A program made the translations under genes and the position numbers. From positions 62,001 to 126,000 of the forward strand of contig JAWSVC010000012.1 of NCBI GenBank assembly GCA_033852075.1: 64,000 nucleotides of DNA, given 5' to 3'. Under the pieces are notes generated by a model. It was not told the origin of the DNA, did not search any database, and saw only the letters and a program-made list of their open reading frames with translations. Source of the stretch: QZLE01 sp033852075. GTDB lineage: Bacteria; Pseudomonadota; Gammaproteobacteria; QZLD01. Every line of letters starts with the position of its first letter. The stretch's first letter is position 1. Of this stretch, positions 26,360 to 34,207 are shown in pieces.

Positions 26360-27739
26360 ATGACTGCTATTATTGATGATAAAAAAATACTTCAGGAATT
26401 AGAAAACGCTTCACAAGATCAAGCAAAGGTTAAAGAAGTGCTTGCAAAAGGGCGAGAACTGAAAGGATTATCATTAAGTGAAGTTGCTGTCTTATCCAAT
26501 ATTACCGATCCAGACCTGGTTCAGGAATTGTTCGAAACTGCGAAATACGTTAAAGAAGAGATTTACGGAAATCGTCTAGTTATTTTTGCTCCACTGTATA
26601 TTTCTAATCTTTGTGCAAATGAGTGTTCATACTGTGCGTTCAGGGCTGGAAATAAAGCAATTCATCGTCGTGTACTGAATCAGGCAGAGATTGCGGAAGA
26701 AACCAGAATTTTAATCGAAAGTGGTCATAAACGTGTGCTAATGGTTGCTGGTGAATCATATCCAAAACAAGGCTTCAATTATGTCCTGGATTCAATAGAT
26801 ACCATATACAGTGTAAAAGACGCTCACGGCAGTAGTATACGCAGAATCAATGTTAATGTAGCTCCGCTTACAGTTGAAGAATTTAAGTTGCTGAAAGGAA
26901 AAGGGATTGGTACATATCAAATCTTTCAGGAAACTTATAATCGTGATGTATATAGCAAGGTGCATCTGCGTGGTAAAAAGACAGATTTTGACTGGCGTGT
27001 AACTGCGATTGATCGTGCTATGGAAGCAGGTATAGATGACTGCGGTGTTGGAGTGCTATTCGGATTAGCGGAATGGAAGTATGAAATATTAGCACTTATG
27101 CAACATATCAATTACCTGGAAGATAAATTTGGTGTGGGGCCGCACACCATTAGTGTACCCCGTATGGAGTTTGCAACAGGATCTGCTATATCAGAACACC
27201 CTCCGGCAGAGGTTTCTGATGAGGACTTTTTAAAGATTGTTGCCATTTTGCGTATAGCGGTTCCATATACCGGAATTATTATGTCGACTCGTGAAGGACC
27301 AAGTCTACGAGGCAGAACTTTGGATTTGGGTGTGTCGCAAATTTCTGCAGGAAGTCGTACTAACCCAGGTGGATACTCTGATGATCATGAAGATATGAGT
27401 CAGTTTTCACTTGGTGATCACCGTTCATTAGATGAAGTGATCCGAGATATTACCCAAAAAGGCTATATACCTTCGTTTTGCACAGGTTGTTATCGACTGG
27501 GTAGAACAGGTGAGGATTTCATGGATCTTGCTAAACCTGGTCTAATCAAACAGCACTGCGGCCCAAATGCAGCTTCATCGTTCATGGAATTCTTACGTGA
27601 TTATGCCTCGGAAGAAACCAAAAATATCGGTATGGAAGCAATGGAGAAATTTATTGCTGAAATGGGCGAAAAAGAGCAGGAAGTTTCACGCAAAATGGTT
27701 GATAAGGTTATTCATGGCAAAAATGATATTTATATCTAG
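26360..27739 (+). CDS. hydG: [FeFe]-hydrogenase maturase HydG (radical SAM tyrosine lyase)
   Basis: 459 residues from the ATG at 26360. An in-frame TTG ten codons upstream is less likely. The radical-SAM cluster motif is Cys85-x3-Cys89-x2-Cys92 (CANECSYC). The C-terminal auxiliary cluster motif CTGCYRLGRTGEDF with a later Cys in KQHCGPN distinguishes HydG from ThiH and HydE. It cleaves tyrosine to give CO and cyanide for the H-cluster. It follows the hydrogenase structural genes. Companion genes hydE and hydF are not in the window and must be elsewhere. Confidence 0.95.
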   Translation: MTAIIDDKKILQELENASQDQAKVKEVLAKGRELKGLSLSEVAVLSNITDPDLVQELFETAKYVKEEIYGNRLVIFAPLYISNLCANECSYCAFRAGNKAIHRRVLNQAEIAEETRILIESGHKRVLMVAGESYPKQGFNYVLDSIDTIYSVKDAHGSSIRRINVNVAPLTVEEFKLLKGKGIGTYQIFQETYNRDVYSKVHLRGKKTDFDWRVTAIDRAMEAGIDDCGVGVLFGLAEWKYEILALMQHINYLEDKFGVGPHTISVPRMEFATGSAISEHPPAEVSDEDFLKIVAILRIAVPYTGIIMSTREGPSLRGRTLDLGVSQISAGSRTNPGGYSDDHEDMSQFSLGDHRSLDEVIRDITQKGYIPSFCTGCYRLGRTGEDFMDLAKPGLIKQHCGPNAASSFMEFLRDYASEETKNIGMEAMEKFIAEMGEKEQEVSRKMVDKVIHGKNDIYI

Positions 27740-27814
27740 CTGGTTAGTAAAAACATAATTTCTTTCATCTGCTATATTGTTAATAATAATGCCAATAAAA
27801 GGTAGGTTATTGAT

Positions 27815-28780
27815 ATGGACATGCTTTTCGAAATAAAAAGGAAGGTTTCTGAGGCCTTACCAGCAGATTTTTTCCCTGGAATATATGAAGTAATTAACCA
27901 CTTACAAATGGCTGAGCATTATTGGCAGGAAGCCAAAGGCAGTATAGAAGAATATCTGTTTACTGATGCCGTGTTAAGAGCTAATCATGCCTTTGAGGCG
28001 GCTTTAGGTGAAGCATATAAGCTTCTTTGTAACGAAGATCCAAAAGAGTTAACGGCCAAACAGTTATACAAATATCTTGATGAAAAAAACATCTTTAAGG
28101 ATAAAGAAGCTCAAACTTTTCACAGATATTTAAAAGATTGGGAAATTCCTTCAGAGAAAGACGAGCAATTATTTTATTCTGAACAAGAAGCGATGCTTGC
28201 TATTCTAAACGTCTCAGCATTCTTTTTAATATTAGTTGAGCAGATTATTGAGATTGCCAGTTATGAGAAGGCAAAATACTTTATTGGATGGGATAAGGCA
28301 GAAAGGATCCGCCAGGAAATCGAACGTTATGGAGAGAATTTTCTTTTGGATAAAATAGTCGCTCTGTTAAGGCTATTTTCTGCTGATTTATTTTATATTG
28401 AAGAGCGCGAAAACTTACCGGCAGAATATGAAATGCTTGGTTATCTAAGAGGATTTCTTGAAATATCTGTACCTGAATTTCAGGTTGAGATAGACAAAAG
28501 GATTGAGCTTGGTTCTTCTCATACGCATATTGATATGCTGATTACACATAATAATGAATCAATATTAATAGAAACCAAACGCTCTAATCAAATCAAAGGA
28601 AGTATTTTTGATATAGATAATGCGATATCGCATTTATTTGAATATATGGCAGCAATACAAACTAATAAGGCAATATTATTTTATCTTCCGATTCTTGGTA
28701 GTACTGATCTTGCGACCAGGGATATTGAGATGGATGTGGATGGAGTGACTAAAAAGGTAAAAGTTGTTTATCCTCAATAG
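27815..28780 (+). CDS. Uncharacterised protein with helical N-terminus and PD-(D/E)XK nuclease-like C-terminus
   Basis: 321 residues, family not recognised. Residues 1-150 are helical and rich in charged and aromatic residues. The C-terminal part contains HIDMLI...ILIETKRS, the spaced Asp and ExK pattern of PD-(D/E)XK nucleases, followed by a helix. It has AAAGGTAGG as ribosome site. It lies between hydG and a putative hydrogenase regulator, but no functional link is evident. A defence or DNA-repair role is possible but unproven. Confidence 0.6.
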   Translation: MDMLFEIKRKVSEALPADFFPGIYEVINHLQMAEHYWQEAKGSIEEYLFTDAVLRANHAFEAALGEAYKLLCNEDPKELTAKQLYKYLDEKNIFKDKEAQTFHRYLKDWEIPSEKDEQLFYSEQEAMLAILNVSAFFLILVEQIIEIASYEKAKYFIGWDKAERIRQEIERYGENFLLDKIVALLRLFSADLFYIEERENLPAEYEMLGYLRGFLEISVPEFQVEIDKRIELGSSHTHIDMLITHNNESILIETKRSNQIKGSIFDIDNAISHLFEYMAAIQTNKAILFYLPILGSTDLATRDIEMDVDGVTKKVKVVYPQ

Positions 28781-28808
28781 ATACCCCCGGCTAAAGCCGG
28801 GGGTATCT
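28779..28808. terminator. Strong hairpin between convergent genes
   Basis: AGATACCCCCGGC and GCCGGGGGTATCT form a perfect 13-bp stem with a TAAA loop, overlapping the stop codon of the plus-strand gene. It lies between two convergent genes and can serve both. Confidence 0.8.
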
Positions 28809-28831
28809 ATATTGTCCACTTAGTTTTTAAA

Positions 28832-29095
28832 TTAATGTGCAAATCTCATTCTTTGGGCATCAACCCCATCAATAGAATTGAATTTATCTAGCATTTCATC
28901 AGAAATATCAGCCTCATCTTTATTAAAGATCTCTAAAAGTATTACACCAGTAGTGGAGCAAGAATTAGCACTAGTATCATGCAGGCCGACTCTGGTCTTG
29001 ATACTACAACCATATTCTGTGAATATTTTTTGCAGTTCTACAGCTTGCTGAGCTCTATTGCTTACGTGTACACCGATAATGATATGATCGTCCAT
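28832..29095 (-). CDS. Small ACT-like protein, probable iron-only hydrogenase system regulator (TM1266-like)
   Basis: 87 residues with an alternating strand/helix pattern like the ACT/NikR-C fold. The pattern HIIIGVHVSNR, followed by a central glycine-rich region, NSCSTTGVILLEI and a final IDGVD segment, resembles the TM1266 family that travels with hydE/hydF/hydG. Its position 1.1 kb from hydG supports this. The molecular function of the family is unknown. Assignment is by fold pattern and neighbourhood. Confidence 0.55.
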   Translation of the reverse strand: MDDHIIIGVHVSNRAQQAVELQKIFTEYGCSIKTRVGLHDTSANSCSTTGVILLEIFNKDEADISDEMLDKFNSIDGVDAQRMRFAH

Positions 29096-29176
29096 GCTAG
29101 GTCTCCTTGTTTATATTAATCATCTCAATAATAATGTAGTTAGCAACTTAATCTAATTCAATAAATAAATTAAATA

Positions 29177-29716
29177 TCAGTAATTTGTATTTCTTCTGCT
29201 TTTTCTTTTCATGCGTCGATCAAACTGCTTTTTCTCCCATCTTGGACTAAAGAAATTGAAGATCTCAAAAACGCTCATACCGTGCATAATAAGGCCAATT
29301 CCCCATCCCATAGCCGGCCATTGAACCCAGAATTTTCCAGGCGTAGTTAATAAGTCAATAACTAATAGAATTGACATGACTATAACGTATTTAATTATGT
29401 GGGAATAAAATCCTCTAATGTCTTTAACGTATAATAATTCTTTAGATTCATCTGAAGTGATATCTATATTATTTTTGTCTGTATCGGTTTGAATATTTTG
29501 CTGATTAGTCATTGTGCTCTCCTGGGTATTAATTCCTAAACCATGAGACAGATCTGTAAAATCAACTTCAAAAACTGAGGCCAGAGATTTAATTGTTTCA
29601 AGTCCTGGTTTTTGCCCACGCTCTATACGCTGGATAGTGCGAACACTTAAATCACACATTTCAGCAAGTTCTTCTTGGGTCCAGCCTTTTTCTAATCGCA
29701 ATTTTCTAATTAACAT
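29177..29716 (-). CDS. HTH (Xre-type) regulator with C-terminal 2TM domain
   Basis: 179 residues. An N-terminal Xre helix-turn-helix (about 1-60, TQEELAEMCDLSVRTIQRIERG) is followed by a linker and a two-helix membrane domain (about 110-165, the 2TM domain with GWGIGLIMHGMSVF), then a basic tail. The protein would be a membrane-tethered DNA-binding regulator. A palindrome GTCAT-N4-ATGAC at 29773-29786 lies 57 bases upstream of its start and is a candidate autoregulatory site. Confidence 0.85.
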   Translation of the reverse strand: MLIRKLRLEKGWTQEELAEMCDLSVRTIQRIERGQKPGLETIKSLASVFEVDFTDLSHGLGINTQESTMTNQQNIQTDTDKNNIDITSDESKELLYVKDIRGFYSHIIKYVIVMSILLVIDLLTTPGKFWVQWPAMGWGIGLIMHGMSVFEIFNFFSPRWEKKQFDRRMKRKSRRNTNY

Positions 29717-29772
29717 GATCTATCCCTAAAAAGTGAGAGTCCAATTTGCATTATTTATTAAAAAGATAACAC

Positions 29773-29797
29773 GTCATCAACATGACATCCATATGAC
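29773..29797. promoter_or_regulatory. GTCAT/ATGAC operator candidate
   Basis: GTCAT-CAAC-ATGAC is a perfect inverted repeat at 29773-29786, followed 6 bases later by a further ATGAC copy. It sits between the divergent HTH-2TM gene and fabI, so it could control either. Confidence 0.4.
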
Positions 29798-29924
29798 AGT
29801 TCTTTAAAATCAGTTGGTTACAAACAACTAGGATTAATAACTTGGATGTTATAACTAACCATTGTACACTCAGAACAGAAGTTTTTTACAAGAATTAGGA
29901 ATACCTCAAAACAAAGGAAGAAAA

Positions 29925-30695
29925 ATGAGCGAACTATTTTCACTAAATGGTAAAAAAGGTCTTATTGTTGGAATCGCAAACAAACAAAGTATTGCTCTTG
30001 GTTGCGCGCGCATGATGAAGGCTGCAGGTGCTGATCTTGCCATAACATACCTAAATGAAAGATCTGATAAATATGTCAGACCTTTTGCAGAGGAACTTGA
30101 GGCTTCAATTTATATGCCTTGTGATGTTCAGCAACCGGGTGAGTTGGAAGCGGTATTTGCAGAGATTGAAAAAAAATGGGGAAAATTAGATTTTCTGGTT
30201 CATTCAATCGCGTTTGCCAGTAAAGATGATCTGCATGGTCGTTTGGTTGATTGTTCCTTAGAAGGTTTTCATCTAGCAATGGATGTTTCTTGCCATTCAT
30301 TAATGAGAATGACTAAGTTAGCCGAACCACTTATGAAAGATGGCGGTTCAATTTTATCTATGAGTTACCTTGGTTCTGAAAGAGCTGTTGATAATTACGG
30401 AGCGATGGGGCCAGTTAAAGCAGCTTTAGAAAGCTCAACAAGATATATGGCTAGAGAATTACACGATAAGGGTATTAGAGTAAATTGCGTATCTCCAGGG
30501 CCTATTAAAACTCGTGCTGCTTCTGGTATTAAAGATTTCTCAGAGCTTCTTGGATCTGTTGGTGAGAAGATCCCTAGTTATAATGTTACTCCTGAAGATG
30601 TGGGGGCTATTTCAACATTCTTAGTTACAGATGCTGCTAAGGCTCTTACTGGTTATATCTATTATGTAGATGAAGGCTATAGCACTATAGGATAA
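29925..30695 (+). CDS. fabI: Enoyl-ACP reductase FabI, cassette copy 1
   Basis: 256 residues from the ATG at 29925 (AAAGGAAG upstream). A longer in-frame opening from 29862 is rejected because FabI proteins start at this point. It is a short-chain dehydrogenase-type NADH-dependent reductase of the last step of fatty-acid elongation. Active-site residues are in place: Tyr148 (MSYLG), Tyr158 and Lys165 (YGAMGPVK). It opens a four-gene cassette with three MaoC genes and has a paralogue at 32906 of the same length, with about four fifths of residues the same by eye. Confidence 0.93.
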   Translation: MSELFSLNGKKGLIVGIANKQSIALGCARMMKAAGADLAITYLNERSDKYVRPFAEELEASIYMPCDVQQPGELEAVFAEIEKKWGKLDFLVHSIAFASKDDLHGRLVDCSLEGFHLAMDVSCHSLMRMTKLAEPLMKDGGSILSMSYLGSERAVDNYGAMGPVKAALESSTRYMARELHDKGIRVNCVSPGPIKTRAASGIKDFSELLGSVGEKIPSYNVTPEDVGAISTFLVTDAAKALTGYIYYVDEGYSTIG

Positions 30696-30727
30696 TTGAT
30701 TATTAACTTAATAATGATGGTGTATTG

Positions 30728-31180
30728 ATGGATTATAGTATCGAAACAAAGATAGGAAGAACCATCAGCGAAATCAAAATTGGAGACACAGCCTCTTTCG
30801 GTAAAACCTTTACAGAGGCTGATGTTTACCAGTTTACTGGTATCGTTGGTAATTTTAACCCAACCCACTTAAATAAAGAATTTGCTGGTAAAACAAAATA
30901 TGGCAAGCGTACAGTGCCTCAAATGTTGGTTGCTGGTTTGGTTTCTAAAATTTTAGGAACACAGTATCCAGGTAATGGCACTGTTCATGTCTCACAAGAT
31001 CTTGAATTTATTAAACCTGTATTTTTTGGAGATACAGTAGAAGCTACCGTTAAGGTTACTAAGATCGATGGCAAATTAAACAGAGTATGGTTTGATCTTG
31101 AATGCGTAAATCTTGATGGAGAACTGGTTTTAACTGGTGAAACAGAGATTATCCCTCCATTTACTACTGAGGAGGAATAA
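30728..31180 (+). CDS. MaoC-like hotdog protein 1, cassette copy 1 (catalytic Asp replaced)
   Basis: 150 residues of the single-hotdog MaoC/(R)-hydratase family. The hydratase motif reads GNFNPTH (41-47): Asn42 replaces the catalytic Asp while His47 stays. The later AHGM block of the family is VPQM here. It should be non-catalytic on its own, like HadA/HadC partners in mycobacteria. It starts 32 bases after fabI, and its stop overlaps the start of the next gene by one base. The partner copy at 33749 has the same replacements, so they are ancestral and kept. Confidence 0.88.
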   Translation: MDYSIETKIGRTISEIKIGDTASFGKTFTEADVYQFTGIVGNFNPTHLNKEFAGKTKYGKRTVPQMLVAGLVSKILGTQYPGNGTVHVSQDLEFIKPVFFGDTVEATVKVTKIDGKLNRVWFDLECVNLDGELVLTGETEIIPPFTTEEE

Positions 31181-31629
31181 TGAAAGCTAGAATAGGAAAA
31201 ACAGTTAGTGAAATTAAGGTCGGAGATAAGGCTTATTTTGCAAAAACCATGTCAGAAACCGACATGCTTTTATTTGCCGGGGTTACTGGTGATGTAAACT
31301 TATTACCTATCAACGAAGAGTTTGCTAAAAAGACAATATTCAAGCGACGTATTGCACATGGTATGCTTACTGCCAGCTTCATTACCAATATTATTGGTAT
31401 GAAGTTGCCTGGTTATGGATCTACCGTAAGAAATCAGAAGGTAAGGTTTTTACAGCCTGTTTTTATCGGGGATACAATAGAGGTTGGGCTGACAATCACG
31501 GCTGTAGATGTTGAGGCGAATACTGTAGATTTTTCTGTAGAAGCAAAGAATCAAAATAGTGAAATAGTTATGGATGGTGGTGGTATAGCATTACCTCCAT
31601 TGCCTCTTGATGATACGGATGAGGAGTGA
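31180..31629 (+). CDS. MaoC-like hotdog protein 2, cassette copy 1 (catalytic His replaced)
   Basis: 149 residues of the MaoC family. The motif reads GDVNLLP (37-43): Asp38 is present but the catalytic His is Pro43. The RRIAHGML block is intact. The pattern is the opposite loss to protein 1, suggesting a hetero-oligomer in which subunits complement one another. It starts within the stop of the previous gene (TAATG), with GAGGAGG upstream, so it is translationally coupled. Confidence 0.88.
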   Translation: MKARIGKTVSEIKVGDKAYFAKTMSETDMLLFAGVTGDVNLLPINEEFAKKTIFKRRIAHGMLTASFITNIIGMKLPGYGSTVRNQKVRFLQPVFIGDTIEVGLTITAVDVEANTVDFSVEAKNQNSEIVMDGGGIALPPLPLDDTDEE

Positions 31630-31635
31630 TGCAAT

Positions 31636-32073
31636 ATGGCATTTCAAGAAATCTTAGGTAAAAGTATTAATGAAATTGAGGTTGGGGATAAAGCCTATTT
31701 TGCTAAAACAATAAGTGAAACTGATGTGTATCAATTTGCAGCAGTTACTGGTGATTTTAATCCAGCCCATGTTAATGAAGCATACGCAGAAGGCACATTT
31801 TTTAAACATCGCATAGCGCATGGGCAGCTAACTGTAAGCCTTATATCTAATATATTAGGAACTCAGTTGCCTGGCCCCGGAACCATCTTTGTTTCTTCTT
31901 CGGTTACATTCTTAGCTCCAGTATATATTGAAGATACTATTGAGGCTGTTGTTGAAGTTGCCGAACTTAATAGAGAAAAGAACAGGCTAAAGTTTAAGGC
32001 ATGGTGTACAAATCAAAATGGAGTAAAGGTACTTGAATCTGAAGGGATGGTAATGCCACCAAAGAAGAGATAA
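31636..32073 (+). CDS. MaoC-like (3R)-hydroxyacyl dehydratase 3, cassette copy 1 (catalytic)
   Basis: 145 residues of the MaoC/(R)-specific enoyl hydratase family, with the complete motif GDFNPAH (Asp40, His45) and HRIAHGQL. It is the catalytic member of the three hotdog proteins, comparable to HadB. It acts on (3R)-hydroxyacyl-ACP or -CoA. It differs from the copy at 34661 at only five residues. Six bases separate it from the previous gene. Confidence 0.9.
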   Translation: MAFQEILGKSINEIEVGDKAYFAKTISETDVYQFAAVTGDFNPAHVNEAYAEGTFFKHRIAHGQLTVSLISNILGTQLPGPGTIFVSSSVTFLAPVYIEDTIEAVVEVAELNREKNRLKFKAWCTNQNGVKVLESEGMVMPPKKR

Positions 32074-32102
32074 GTATCATATAAAGTAAGTGATAACATG
32101 AG

Positions 32103-32124
32103 GCGCGGTTTACCGCGCTTTTTT
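32103..32124 (+). terminator. Rho-independent terminator of cassette 1
   Basis: GCGCGG TTTA CCGCGC followed by six T. Confidence 0.92.
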
Positions 32125-32761
32125 GTTGTATCGAATTTAGTGGTGATTTTGGGGCGATACAATCTGAGTACAAATCAAAAATATGCAAGTTCTAGTTCAT
32201 AAATATCTCCGACAAAAAAGAAATCCTTGCTAAACCGTGAAATAAATAGCGAAATATACTGATATTCAAATTCTTCCAATATTCCGCCGGGATCAAAAAT
32301 GGAGGGGGTGGATCTTGTAATATATTTATTGTAGGTACAAGGATAAACCAGGCTCATATGGATCCTAAATATATTGATGTATTTTCATCAAGGGTAAATA
32401 TTATTCATGAATTGCGGGATTTGCTCGAGAAAAATTTTTATAAGAAAGTGAATATTGAATATGTATAACCCTGTTTTGATGTAATGTCTTACATTTATTT
32501 GTAGCTAAATCTATTTATATAGTAATAAATATAACGAAATAATATACTGGTTATTTGTTTTTATTATAGGCGGTATTTTTCACGCTCGCTTGTATAAGTA
32601 TATAGATATCAATATGATAAGTTGTTATTGCTTTATGTGAATATATTCAAAAAAAGATAAAAATTTCACTAAAATATTTGACTGGCTATGCAAAAGCAAA
32701 AAATAACGTGAAAAAAATAACGAAAAGTATTGCTATGTTTTTGCCAGTGTGTAATATTAGC
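32125..32761. other. Spacer between the two cassettes, no convincing gene
   Basis: An AT-rich stretch with only short openings (a 60-codon one on the minus strand ending at 32175, and a 36-codon one from 32358) that lack ribosome sites and recognisable content. It may include remnants left by the duplication. Poly-A/T runs near 32640-32730 suggest the promoter for cassette 2. Confidence 0.5.
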
Positions 32762-32867
32762 AATTGTTGATTGATGAGTGGCTTATTTTATAAGCATCTG
32801 CTGCACTCATCTCTCAACAATTAAAACTGAAAGTTTTGGTTGATGCCTTAGGAAATCAGCAAAACTT
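32762..32867 (+). promoter_or_regulatory. Structured leader of cassette 2
   Basis: Two hairpins. The first pairs AATTGTTGA (32762-32770) and GATGAGTG (32773-32780) with CACTCATC (32804-32811) and TCAACAATT (32814-32822), with a smaller hairpin GCTTAT-TTT-ATAAGC nested at 32781-32795. The second pairs AAGTTTTG (32831-32838) with CAAAACTT (32860-32867), extended by TTGAT/ATCAG pairing past one bulged G. It ends 38 bases before fabI. Nothing equal is present upstream of copy 1. Confidence 0.6.
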
Positions 32868-32905
32868 AAATGATATTTATTAACTTATAAAGGCAAGGTG
32901 TAAAA

Positions 32906-33676
32906 ATGAGTCAGCTATTTTCACTAAAAGGTAAAAAGGGTCTTATTGTTGGAATCGCTAATAAAGATAGTATTGCTTATGGATGTGCAAAACATATGCG
33001 TGATGCAGGTGCTGAACTTGCTATCACTTACCTTAATGAAAAATCAGAAAAGTATGTGCGACCGTTAGCAGAAGAGGTCGAAGCTTCGATAATAATGCCT
33101 TGTAATGTTCAAACTGAAGGTGAATTGGAAGCTGTATTTGCAGAGATTGAACAGAAATGGGGAAAGCTTGATTTTTTGGTTCATTCTATTGCGTTTGCTA
33201 GTAAAGATGACCTTCATGGTAGATTAGTTGATTGTTCATTAGATGGGTTTCAGCTTGCGATGGATGTTTCTTGTCACTCATTATTACGCATGACAAAGCT
33301 TGCCGAACCATTAATGAAAGATGGCGGATCAATTATTTCTATGTCTTATCTGGGGGCTGAAAGAGCGGTTGAAAATTATGCAGCCATGGGGCCGGTAAAA
33401 GCAGCTTTAGAAAGCTCAACCAGATATCTGGCTTATGAACTAAATACCAAAGGAATAAGGGTTAATTGTGTTTCACCTGGGCCAATTATGACAAGAGCAT
33501 CATCTGGAATTAAGGATTTTGATAAGCTGATATCTTCTGTTACAGACCGTATCCCTAACTATCAAATTGGACCGGATGAGGTTGGTGCGGTATCAACATT
33601 CTTGGTTACCGATGCCTCAAAGTCACTTACCGGTAATGTCTATTATGTTGATAATGGTTACAGCACTTTAGGTTAG
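32906..33676 (+). CDS. fabI: Enoyl-ACP reductase FabI, cassette copy 2
   Basis: 256 residues, co-linear with the copy at 29925 without any gap. The Tyr/Tyr/Lys active-site residues are retained (MSYLG, YAAMGPVK). Differences cluster on the C-terminal third and at surface-like positions. It has its own structured leader and begins the second fabI-maoC-maoC-maoC cassette. Having two intact reductases with diverged promoters suggests separate use of the two sets, for example different conditions or chain lengths. Confidence 0.93.
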   Translation: MSQLFSLKGKKGLIVGIANKDSIAYGCAKHMRDAGAELAITYLNEKSEKYVRPLAEEVEASIIMPCNVQTEGELEAVFAEIEQKWGKLDFLVHSIAFASKDDLHGRLVDCSLDGFQLAMDVSCHSLLRMTKLAEPLMKDGGSIISMSYLGAERAVENYAAMGPVKAALESSTRYLAYELNTKGIRVNCVSPGPIMTRASSGIKDFDKLISSVTDRIPNYQIGPDEVGAVSTFLVTDASKSLTGNVYYVDNGYSTLG

Positions 33677-33698
33677 TAAATGTGGTATAAAAAATGAA

Positions 33699-33725
33699 GT
33701 TGTGGCCTGTTTTTCAGGCTGCAAC
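33699..33725 (+). terminator. Intra-cassette hairpin between fabI copy 2 and the first MaoC gene
   Basis: GTTG-TG-GCCTG TTTTT CAGGC-TG-CAAC forms a stem with one internal mismatch pair and a T5 loop. It has no T-run after it, so partial attenuation or RNA stability is more likely than full termination. Copy 1 lacks it. Confidence 0.4.
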
Positions 33726-33748
33726 TTAAAGTTCATCGAGGTAATGAT

Positions 33749-34198
33749 ATGGTTGATTACAGTTTAGAATCTAAGTTAGGGAAGACCATAGGTGAAATTA
33801 GAATTGGCGATACAGCATCATTTGGAAAAACTTTTACCGAAGCTGATGTGTATCAATTTACGGGTATAGTTGGAAATTTCAATCCTACACATTTGAATAA
33901 GGTTTTTGCCAGCAAGACTAAATGTGGCAAACGTACGGTTCCGCAAATGTTGGTGGCGGGTCTGGTATCAAAAATTCTTGGAACTCAATATCCTGGGAAT
34001 GGAACTATTCATATTGCTCAGGATCTGGATTTTATTAGCCCTGTATTTATTGGAGATACAATTGAGGCCACAGTTAAAGTAACCAAAATAGACGGAAAAG
34101 AGAGCCGGGTATGGTTTGATTTAAAATGTACGAATCAACATGATGAGTGTGTCATGACTGGTGAATCTGAAATTATGCCACCGTGTGCAGTTAGTTAG
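33749..34198 (+). CDS. MaoC-like hotdog protein 1, cassette copy 2 (catalytic Asp replaced)
   Basis: 149 residues, co-linear with the protein at 30728. The motif GNFNPTH again has Asn for the catalytic Asp, and RTVPQML replaces the usual AHG block. It is inferred to be a structural or substrate-binding partner and not a stand-alone dehydratase. The stop is followed by a ribosome site (TTAGGAGG) and the next gene after 9 bases. Confidence 0.88.
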   Translation: MVDYSLESKLGKTIGEIRIGDTASFGKTFTEADVYQFTGIVGNFNPTHLNKVFASKTKCGKRTVPQMLVAGLVSKILGTQYPGNGTIHIAQDLDFISPVFIGDTIEATVKVTKIDGKESRVWFDLKCTNQHDECVMTGESEIMPPCAVS

Positions 34199-34207
34199 GA
34201 GGTTGTT

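Noticed and set aside
29862..29924. Longer start for fabI copy 1
   Set aside because: The added 21 residues have no match in copy 2 or in known FabI. AAAGGAAG precedes the ATG at 29925.
32175..32357. 60-codon minus-strand frame in the cassette spacer
   Set aside because: No ribosome site and no recognisable family. Kept only as a possible remnant.
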